Translations under genes and position numbers: made by a program
Notes under the pieces: model-generated
Seen by the model: the letters and a program-made list of their open reading frames with translations, nothing else
Told to the model about the DNA's origin: nothing
Databases searched by the model: none
In this document: positions 1 to 5,510 of the stretch, piece by piece
Position numbering within the stretch: position 1 is the stretch's first letter
Layout: each line of letters opens with the position of its first letter
Origin: Scybalousia_A sp963588535
Lineage (GTDB): Bacteria; Bacteroidota; Bacteroidia; Bacteroidales; P3
Direction: 5' to 3'
DNA: 5,510 nt
Assembly (NCBI GenBank): GCA_963588535.1
Contig: CAVAII010000086.1
Coordinates: 1 to 5,510, forward strand

Positions 1-2007
1 GGTTCCAACCCACGCATCGTAAGATTTTTTATTACCTCTAATACCATCTGTTAAGGCATAACCACCACCAGCATTGTATTGAGGATTAACATTTGGTATT
101 ATATATTTCTTACCTGTTGCTTTGTTGATATGATATGTTGCCTTAAAGAATGGAGAATAGATTTTATCACCTTTATATACAATTGCTTGTATAGTAGCAT
201 CGTCTTTTATTGTAAAAGGTTTAGTATATTTGGTGCTGTTCTGTGTAGGTTTGTCGCCATTAATTGTATAATATATATCACCATTACGCAATGCCGAGAA
301 CATTTCTACATTTATCTTACCATCTTTCGATGTGCTATTGATCTGAACAGAATAATGCGACTTAGAATAATTAAATCCTGCATCTTCATATATACTTAGT
401 AGATTATCCAAACGTTTTACAAAATCATCGTAATCTTTTACCTTCTTATTACTCCAACTTCTCTCGCTCATTGCTGCCAAACGTGGCATATCATTATATT
501 CTAACAAATCCGTTGAACCTATATATTCTGTCCAAGTGCAAGCCTGCATTCCTATTATGTGTTTTCCCTCCTCTTCTGTCAATACGCTCGACACTGGTTC
601 AAACAAATAAGTCTTCTTTAATGGAGTAAAACCACCAAAAGATACGGGTTCACCTTGTGCAACACCCTGATAAAAGTTAAAATATAAGTAAGCACTTGCT
701 GCCATTATAGCATCGTTGCCTTGTTTTGCGGCATTAATACCTCCTTGTTCGCCTTGCCAAGAAAGAATAGTAGCAGTAGGACGAACACCTTTCTCCAAAA
801 TCTCATCCCAGCCAATTATCCTTCTACCATGTTTAGCCAAATAGTCCTCAATTCGTTTTGTGAAATAACCTTGTATACTATCCTCTGACTTCCAACCTTT
901 TTTCTTCATTAGGGCTTGACAACTCTTACATTCTTTCCAACGAACTGTCGGACACTCATCACCACCTATATGAATATATTCCGATGGGAACAAAGCCATT
1001 ACCTCATCTAATACATCTTCTAAGAACTTAAATGTCTCTTCTTTTGGACAAAATACATCGTTTAGTACTCCCCATGTCCTACAAACCTCAATCGGTCCGC
1101 CAGTACAAGAATATTCTGGATAGGCTGCTAATGCTGCTTGTGCGTGTCCTGGTAATTCTATCTCAGGTATTATAGTTATGTGTCTATCTTTCGCATATTG
1201 AACAATTTGTTTTACTTCCTCCTGAGTATAATAACCACCATAGCGAATTGTATCGTAAATATGTTCGCTCTCTGGTCTATCTGAGTAATGTCCGATAAGA
1301 GTTCCGTTTCTGTATGCTGCAATTTGTTGCAATTTTGGATATTTCTTTATCTCCAAACGCCAACCTTGATCGTCTGTTAAGTGCCAATGGAAAACGTTTA
1401 TCTTATGTAATGCCAACAAATCTATATATTTCTTTATATATTTTGCATCAAAAAAGTGACGAACGCAGTCCAAATGTTTTCCTCTATAATTAAAACGTGG
1501 ATAATCCTCTATGTGCAAAGCAGGTATTTGCTTTTTGTACCCATTAATTGCCTTATAGTTATCATTATATTGATTAAGATAGAAATCCGTTCCGATTAAC
1601 TGCCACAAAGTCTGCAAAGCATAGAAAAATCCTGTCTCTGTATTGGCTTCGATGGTGATTCTGCGGTTATTAACGTCCATTATATAACCCTCTTCTCCTA
1701 AATTTCTTAGGCTTGTTAGTACGAATATAATACTTTCGTCCATATTCTGACGAAGATTATCATCTTTCACTTGCACACCTTCTCTACTTGGGTAATAGTT
1801 TTGTAGACTTTCGGCAAGGATTTGAGCAGTAGCACAATCTTTTGGTGCGAATATCTTGGTTTTTTGTGCAGAAAAATTAAAAACTTGACTACCGCTTTTG
1901 ATTTCAAGTTTCTGTGGTTGAGGTATTATACTAACCACTTGAGCATTTAGATTTGTTAGGAAAAACATACTAACAAACAAAGTTATAATTCTAAAAGGTG
2001 TCTTCAT
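1..2007 (-). CDS. Beta-N-acetylhexosaminidase, glycoside hydrolase family 20 (3' end outside window)
   Basis: This exported enzyme would remove terminal beta-linked GlcNAc or GalNAc from glycans by substrate-assisted catalysis. The frame is open from ATG at 2007 to the window edge (669 codons, no stop), so the C-terminus is missing. Residues 1-23 form a signal peptide ending LNAQ, without a lipobox Cys. Residues about 24-165 match the GH20 N-terminal domain. The catalytic barrel spans about 168-505, with R175 in YRGKHLD, HWHLTDDQGWR (207-217), PEIELPGHA (281-289), the catalytic pair D350-E351 in HIGGDE, W400, SWQG (W417) and WTEY (W492, E494). A chitobiase-type C-terminal domain follows (about 565-628, with YYTINGDKPT). 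The last visible residues, with GGGYALTDGIRG, look like the start of an F5/8 type C (discoidin) domain. N444 in YFNFYQ replaces the Asp usual there. The start is supported by the signal peptide and by a promoter just upstream. The family call is firm; the natural substrate (mucin, other host glycans, chitin or peptidoglycan fragments) cannot be told. Confidence 0.95.
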   Translation of the reverse strand, partial: MKTPFRIITLFVSMFFLTNLNAQVVSIIPQPQKLEIKSGSQVFNFSAQKTKIFAPKDCATAQILAESLQNYYPSREGVQVKDDNLRQNMDESIIFVLTSLRNLGEEGYIMDVNNRRITIEANTETGFFYALQTLWQLIGTDFYLNQYNDNYKAINGYKKQIPALHIEDYPRFNYRGKHLDCVRHFFDAKYIKKYIDLLALHKINVFHWHLTDDQGWRLEIKKYPKLQQIAAYRNGTLIGHYSDRPESEHIYDTIRYGGYYTQEEVKQIVQYAKDRHITIIPEIELPGHAQAALAAYPEYSCTGGPIEVCRTWGVLNDVFCPKEETFKFLEDVLDEVMALFPSEYIHIGGDECPTVRWKECKSCQALMKKKGWKSEDSIQGYFTKRIEDYLAKHGRRIIGWDEILEKGVRPTATILSWQGEQGGINAAKQGNDAIMAASAYLYFNFYQGVAQGEPVSFGGFTPLKKTYLFEPVSSVLTEEEGKHIIGMQACTWTEYIGSTDLLEYNDMPRLAAMSERSWSNKKVKDYDDFVKRLDNLLSIYEDAGFNYSKSHYSVQINSTSKDGKINVEMFSALRNGDIYYTINGDKPTQNSTKYTKPFTIKDDATIQAIVYKGDKIYSPFFKATYHINKATGKKYIIPNVNPQYNAGGGYALTDGIRGNKKSYDAWVGT

Positions 2008-2036
2008 CTCTTTTGTCTTTTTTTGTTTTAGAAAAG

Positions 2037-2067
2037 CAAAGTTAAGAATTTTTTTAGACATACCAAC
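2037..2067 (-). promoter_or_regulatory. Bacteroidota-type promoter for the GH20 gene
   Basis: On the minus strand the sequence reads GTTG (2067-2064), 19 bases, then TAACTTTG (2044-2037). This matches the Bacteroidota housekeeping promoter (-33 TTTG, -7 TAnnTTTG) with a perfect -7 element, the usual spacing and one mismatch in the -33 element. Transcription would start near 2030, giving a leader of roughly 20-25 bases before the ATG at 2007. The leader is A/T-rich and has no good Shine-Dalgarno sequence, as is normal in this phylum. The call is from consensus matching only. Confidence 0.7.
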
Positions 2068-2090
2068 ATTTTTTTCAAAAAATCTCCCTT

Positions 2091-2124
2091 TCTCCCCTAT
2101 TCTTCAAACAGAGAATAGAGAAAA
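2091..2124 (-). other. Potential RNA hairpin upstream of the GH20 promoter
   Basis: Read as minus-strand RNA, UUUUCUCUAUUCU (2124-2112) can pair over 13 positions with AGAAUAGGGGAGA (2103-2091) around an 8-base loop. The inner seven pairs are Watson-Crick; the outer six include three G-U wobbles, so the structure is much weaker in plus-strand RNA. A run of six U follows, but only about eight bases after the stem, so it is not a standard terminator. The arm at 2115-2120 could instead pair with 2135-2140. It lies upstream of the predicted GH20 start site, so it would not be in that mRNA. A role is not established. Confidence 0.3.
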
Positions 2125-2170
2125 CAAAACTCTCCTCTATGATTAAATTTTCACCTCTTCACAAGTCCTC

Positions 2171-2275
2171 AGAATAATATCTAACTTCGTTGAAATAATA
2201 TTTAACTTTATCGGAATAATATCTAACTTTATTCAAATAAAATCTAACTTTATCGGAATAATCTTTAACTTTATT
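2171..2275. repeat. Tandem array of five 21-bp units with alternating A-B types
   Basis: Five units begin at 2171, 2192, 2213, 2234 and 2255, each exactly 21 bp with no insertions or deletions. All share the core AAC-TT(T/C) and start with a variant of GGAATAATATCT. Neighbouring units differ at about three or four positions, while units 3 and 5 differ at two. Units 1, 3 and 5 begin AGA or GGA and end GTT or ATT; units 2 and 4 begin GAA or CAA and end ATC, giving a 42-bp higher-order period. The next 21 bases (2276-2296) match about 13 of 21 positions and may be a decayed sixth unit. The array sits between the peptidase terminator and the GH20 promoter. Minisatellite expansion by slippage or unequal exchange would explain it; a protein-binding role is possible but unsupported. 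Confidence 0.9.
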
Positions 2276-2328
2276 CTAACAAAATCACATCTTATTAAGG
2301 TATTAAAACATACGATCCACGCAAAAGC

Positions 2329-2361
2329 AAAAAAGAAGGACCGTAATTTAGTCCTTCTTTT
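2329..2361 (-). terminator. Rho-independent terminator of the M13 peptidase gene
   Basis: A perfect 11-bp inverted repeat (2331-2341 with 2351-2361, arms AAAAGAAGGAC and GTCCTTCTTTT) encloses a 9-base loop. On the minus strand the 3' arm ends in four T and runs into two more, then GC and four further T. It begins 32 bases after the peptidase stop codon at 2394, where an intrinsic terminator is expected. It separates the peptidase transcript from the GH20 promoter. The plus-strand side lacks a clean T run and no plus-strand gene leads into it, so minus-strand function is the natural reading. Confidence 0.88.
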
Positions 2362-2393
2362 CCTTATTATTATAGCTATTGCTATATTCTTTT

Positions 2394-4433
2394 CTACCAA
2401 AGTTTCAAACGCTCAGATGGTGCCAAATACATCTTATCACCTGGTTTGATATTGAAAGCATCGTACCACATATCTATATGAGGCAAAGCTCCATTAACTC
2501 TCCAACGACCTAATGAGTGAGGATCGGATTTGGTTTGCGAACGAATTGCTTGCTCTGCTATATTTGCTGCCCATACACCTGCGTATGCTAAGAAGAAACG
2601 TTGATCTGCTGTAAATCCGTCTATAACAGGTAATGGATTAGTCTTAGTTGCGTTTTTGTAAGCATACCAAGCAACTTGCAATCCACCGTGATCAGCCAAG
2701 TTTTCTCCCAAAGTCAATTGTCCATTAGCGTTTAGATCAGGCAATACTTTGATCTTAGAGAAGAAGTTTGCGTATTGTTGACCTTTTTTGTTGAAGTTCT
2801 CAACATCACTCTTAACCCACCAATCAGACATATTACCATCTTTGTCATAATGTGAGCCTTGATCGTCAAAACCGTGAGTCATCTCGTGACCAATAACGAC
2901 TCCGATTGCTCCATAATTGAAAGCATCGTCTGCTGTTGGGTCAAAGAATGGATATTGTAAGATACCAGCAGGGAAACAAATCTCGTTAGTTGTTGGATTG
3001 TAGTAAGCATTAACTGTTTGAGGGTACATTTGCCACTCTTCTATATTAACAGGTTTGCCAACTTTCTTATCCAAATTATGTTTTGTCCAAAAACGACTGC
3101 ACTCACGAACATTCTCATAATAAGTCTTAGATGGATCGATATTCAAATCACTCATATCTGTCCAAGTATCAGGATAACCTATCTTTACATAGAAAGTCAT
3201 AAGTTTTTCTAGTGCAGCTACCTTTGTTTGGTCTGTCATCCAGTCCTGTGCACTTATTCTTTCTGCCAATGCAATCTGTAGATTCTTTACCAATTTCTCC
3301 ATACGCTTCTTTGAAGACTCAGGGAAATATTTTTCTGCGTACATCTTACCCAATGCTTCGCCCATTTGGCTTTCTACTTGTGAAGTACAACGTCTCCAAC
3401 GTGGTTGCATTTCTTTTCTTCCGCTAAGTGTTTTGCCGAAAAAGTCAAAATTAGCCTCTGCTATCTCGTCAGATAAGTATGAAGCAGAAGAAATTATTGC
3501 GTCCCACTCCAAATATGCTTTGTATTCTTCTGGTTTTAAGGATGCAATTACAGCATTAGCTCCTTTTACGAATGAAGGCTGTCCTACAACCATAGTCTGG
3601 AAATATTTGCTATCTACTCCCTGAGCATTCATTCTCTTAGTAATTTGAACATTAGGGTAATTCTTTTCGAAATCTGCCAAACTCATCTTGTTATAATTAG
3701 CCTCTACGTCTCTTAACTCTGTTTGTGATAGAGATACTTTAGCTAATGCAGTCTCTACTTTCATTACATATTCCATTTTCTTCTTAGCTACTTTTTCTTT
3801 GAAGCCAAACAATTTGAACATTCTTACAATATGTTTCTTGTAAGCCTCACGAATAGCAGTTGTTGGAGCATCATTATCCAAATAATACTCTTTTTGTCCC
3901 AAAGTTATACCACCTTGATAAACATTTAAGATATTATTCTTGGAATCTTTTTGGTCTGCCTCATATCCAAAATACATAAACTCTTGATTACCCCACTTAC
4001 CTTGACTCAATTCCCAATTAAAAAGATCTTGATTTGTCTTGCAACCTTCCAATTCATTAATAATAGCCATTGCAGGTTTTACTCCGTCGGCATTACGTCT
4101 TGTAGAGTCCATTGCAAGTTTGTACAAATCAGAAAGTTTTCTCTCTGTAGTACCTTTTGCGTATGTATTACTCAAAAGTTCGTTAAGTATGCTATTCAAT
4201 CTTTCGGTATTATCTTTTGCTAATTGGTCAAAAGATCCGAAACGAGAATAAGCGGCTGGCAAAGGATTGTTTTTCATCCAACCACCACAAGAATACTCAT
4301 AAAAATCACTACCAGGCTTAACACTTTTATCCAAATTACTTGGATTAATTCCTGATTTCAATTGACCTTGTGCCATTGCCCCCATTGCCATAGTAGCAAA
4401 GAACAATACAGGTGCTAATTTTGTCATCTTCAT
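2394..4433 (-). CDS. pepO: Secreted M13 family zinc metallopeptidase (PepO/neprilysin-like endopeptidase)
   Basis: This complete 679-residue enzyme would cut small to medium peptides on the amino side of hydrophobic residues, probably in the periplasm or outside the cell. Residues 1-21 form a signal peptide with a likely cleavage site at AMA-Q (21/22). There is no lipobox, and unlike mammalian neprilysin no retained N-terminal membrane anchor. The M13 N-terminal domain covers about 35-410 (early motif DFYEYSCGGW, 43-52). The catalytic domain covers about 470-679. It contains NAYYNP (475-480, substrate binding), the zinc motif HEMTH (H516 and H520 ligands, E517 catalytic) followed by GFDDQG, ENLAD (577-581; E577 third zinc ligand, D581 supporting), and DPHSLGRWRVNG with H639 and R645 in the places of neprilysin H711 and R717. 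The protein ends LKLW, where neprilysin ends CRVW. All catalytic residues are present and the length is normal. A second Met at codon 3 is a less likely start. It lies 24 bases behind the membrane protein gene and is probably co-transcribed with it. Confidence 0.97.
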   Translation of the reverse strand: MKMTKLAPVLFFATMAMGAMAQGQLKSGINPSNLDKSVKPGSDFYEYSCGGWMKNNPLPAAYSRFGSFDQLAKDNTERLNSILNELLSNTYAKGTTERKLSDLYKLAMDSTRRNADGVKPAMAIINELEGCKTNQDLFNWELSQGKWGNQEFMYFGYEADQKDSKNNILNVYQGGITLGQKEYYLDNDAPTTAIREAYKKHIVRMFKLFGFKEKVAKKKMEYVMKVETALAKVSLSQTELRDVEANYNKMSLADFEKNYPNVQITKRMNAQGVDSKYFQTMVVGQPSFVKGANAVIASLKPEEYKAYLEWDAIISSASYLSDEIAEANFDFFGKTLSGRKEMQPRWRRCTSQVESQMGEALGKMYAEKYFPESSKKRMEKLVKNLQIALAERISAQDWMTDQTKVAALEKLMTFYVKIGYPDTWTDMSDLNIDPSKTYYENVRECSRFWTKHNLDKKVGKPVNIEEWQMYPQTVNAYYNPTTNEICFPAGILQYPFFDPTADDAFNYGAIGVVIGHEMTHGFDDQGSHYDKDGNMSDWWVKSDVENFNKKGQQYANFFSKIKVLPDLNANGQLTLGENLADHGGLQVAWYAYKNATKTNPLPVIDGFTADQRFFLAYAGVWAANIAEQAIRSQTKSDPHSLGRWRVNGALPHIDMWYDAFNIKPGDKMYLAPSERLKLW

Positions 4434-4457
4434 TGTATTTATACTATTTTTTGTTTA

Positions 4458-5441
4458 TTATAAATTTATATATATCTTCGTAACCGTCAAAATCAAAAAT
4501 ATCAAAATAAATATATCCGTATACAACTGTCGTTTAATCGAGAAGAAAAATACAGTCATTATAAAAACCATCGGCGGGGCAAATATCAAACTCATAATAG
4601 GTTGATTAAGCGTGTAAAGAAACGGCAACAAACAGAAAGCAAACAATATTACTATGGTCGAAGCTCTTTTCCTTACCGATAGTTTTTGTTCATTCTTATA
4701 GCCAAATGTATATACTATGGCAGGTAGAATCAATACCAACAAATAAGCCATATATACTATTTGAATAGGTTGATTCATAAACGAGAACACCGGTAATACT
4801 GCAAAATGCAATGGGAAAAACGCCATAATAGTATCTGTTTGGTTAGAGAGATAATAAATTATTATCAAAACCAAATACGGTGCTAACAAACCAAGTATAC
4901 TAACTATAAAAGGTCGGAAACTATATATTTTGAAATTAAATAATCCTATCCAAATCCATAGCATAAATAATACGTATGGAACATAGAATAAGGACGATAA
5001 GGATACCAAAAAGGCTGTCAAAAAGACTTGATCCAATCCTTCGTTCTTATTATAGCATTGCAAAAAACAACCTATCGCCAATATTATAAAACAATTAGCA
5101 AACAAAACGCTACTAAAAGTCATTATCCTATAATCACAACTAAACATCATCATATACAAAAAAGCCGGGAAATAGGAATTCTTTTTTGTTAGGTCATAAT
5201 AAGTAAAAATGTGATTAAGTAAAAACGCCTGCCCTAATATCAAAAGAAATGCAATTATTGTATTTAGAACACTTCTCAAAGGAAATACATATTCTAATAC
5301 ATCATACAAAGGCATATCCAATCTTCCGTCCGAAATTACCTGAGGAGGATTGATAAATGCTGGCATCCAAAACAATATCGGCAAAACAATAAGTAATACC
5401 AACTGTAGAAAATAATTCTTTTTAAAAACAGATACAATCAT
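4458..5441 (-). CDS. Hypothetical polytopic inner-membrane protein (DUF6427-like)
   Basis: This 327-residue protein is almost entirely hydrophobic, with roughly nine or ten membrane segments at about 12-30, 55-80, 90-130 (one or two), 137-170 (one or two), 176-198, 208-246 (one or two), 259-277, 282-300 and 307-324. It has no cleavable signal peptide. Short charged loops separate the segments (for example YYDLTKKNSY at 81-90 and GYKNEQKLSVRKR at 247-259). The N-terminus (MIVSVFKKNYFLQ), the NSYFPAFLY stretch near 88-96 and the overall pattern recall the uncharacterised Bacteroidota family DUF6427; this is from memory of the family and not confirmed. No catalytic motif is visible. The ATG at 5441 is favoured by this N-terminus, although AAAAGG two bases before it is too close to serve as a normal ribosome binding site. 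It precedes the peptidase gene by 24 bases on the same strand. A function in peptide or envelope processing would be a guess from position only. Confidence 0.88.
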   Translation of the reverse strand: MIVSVFKKNYFLQLVLLIVLPILFWMPAFINPPQVISDGRLDMPLYDVLEYVFPLRSVLNTIIAFLLILGQAFLLNHIFTYYDLTKKNSYFPAFLYMMMFSCDYRIMTFSSVLFANCFIILAIGCFLQCYNKNEGLDQVFLTAFLVSLSSLFYVPYVLFMLWIWIGLFNFKIYSFRPFIVSILGLLAPYLVLIIIYYLSNQTDTIMAFFPLHFAVLPVFSFMNQPIQIVYMAYLLVLILPAIVYTFGYKNEQKLSVRKRASTIVILFAFCLLPFLYTLNQPIMSLIFAPPMVFIMTVFFFSIKRQLYTDIFILIFLILTVTKIYINL

Positions 5442-5510
5442 TACCTTTTATTTTTTTATTCCAATATGTTTTTTTACGCATAAAACTCAAAAAAGATACA
5501 TTTATTATTC

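Larger units (their letters stand above)
2008..2330. other. Intergenic region between the GH20 gene and the peptidase terminator
   Basis: This stretch of about 320 bases has no supported gene. From right to left it holds about 30 unremarkable bases, a possible decayed sixth repeat unit (2276-2296), the 21-bp tandem array (2171-2275), a purine-rich (minus strand) segment with a potential hairpin (2091-2124), A/T homopolymer runs, and the GH20 promoter (2037-2067). The only open frame of note is the 38-codon frame through the array. It has no ATG and is not called as a gene. Confidence 0.85.

Noticed and set aside
79..399. A 106-codon open frame on the plus strand
   Set aside because: It lies antisense within the GH20 gene, whose minus-strand frame shows family motifs throughout; the plus-strand translation is Cys/Ile/Tyr-rich with no recognisable features.
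2180..2275. Repeated TAACTTTA elements on the plus strand as an array of -7 promoter boxes
   Set aside because: The consensus needs G at the last position, no -33 element is placed consistently, and there is no plus-strand gene downstream. They follow from the repeat unit itself.
2171..2297. CRISPR array
   Set aside because: Units are 21 bp back to back with no unique spacers, and no cas-like genes are nearby. It is a plain tandem repeat.
2371..2386. Small hairpin TATAGC-TATT-GCTATA just after the peptidase stop codon
   Set aside because: The stem is six mostly A-T pairs with no T run on the minus strand. The stronger 11-bp hairpin at 2331-2361 is the convincing terminator.
3018..4251. Several plus-strand open frames of 63-90 codons
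   Set aside because: All lie antisense within the M13 peptidase, whose minus-strand reading frame is complete with all catalytic motifs. They are shadows.
4494..4527. Possible promoter for the peptidase (TATTTTTG at 4501-4494, GTTG at 4527-4524, minus strand)
   Set aside because: The spacing is 22 bases rather than about 19, and it lies inside the AT-rich 3' end of the membrane protein gene, where such matches occur by chance.
5422..5510. Minus-strand frame open from the right window edge to TAA at 5424-5422, overlapping the start of the membrane protein gene
   Set aside because: Under 30 codons are visible, with a low-complexity Lys-rich translation and no recognisable motif. It could be the end of an upstream gene but cannot be supported here.

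Overview
The window looks like chromosomal DNA from an AT-rich member of the Bacteroidota, most likely of the order Bacteroidales. Four things point there: a Bacteroidota-type promoter (GTTG, 19 bases, TAACTTTG) in front of the first gene, no convincing Shine-Dalgarno sequences, a GH20 hexosaminidase with the multi-domain layout common in Bacteroides relatives, and a multi-pass membrane protein that resembles a Bacteroidota-restricted family. No species can be named from sequence alone.

All three genes lie on the minus strand. Reading in the direction of transcription (right to left): a hypothetical polytopic membrane protein (5441-4458); then, after only 24 bases, a complete secreted M13 zinc metallopeptidase of the PepO/neprilysin family (4433-2394), followed by a strong hairpin terminator (2361-2329); then an intergenic region of about 320 bases (2330-2008); then a GH20 beta-N-acetylhexosaminidase whose start is at 2007 and whose 3' end runs off the left edge of the window. 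The hexosaminidase has no stop codon inside the window but is clearly a real gene, open for 669 codons.

The membrane protein and the peptidase probably share a transcript, while the hexosaminidase has its own promoter. Both enzymes carry signal peptides and would act outside the cytoplasm, one on peptides and one on amino-sugar glycans. This fits an organism feeding on host or complex organic polymers, but nothing in the window ties the two enzymes into one pathway.

The least ordinary part is the intergenic region. It holds five tandem units of exactly 21 bp (2171-2275), in an alternating A-B pattern (42-bp higher order). One minus-strand frame stays open through it and would encode a heptad-periodic peptide, but this frame has no ATG and follows a stop codon directly. 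A wobble-rich hairpin lies between the array and the hexosaminidase promoter. I see no CRISPR array, mobile element, tRNA or rRNA, and no clear evidence of a new multi-gene system.
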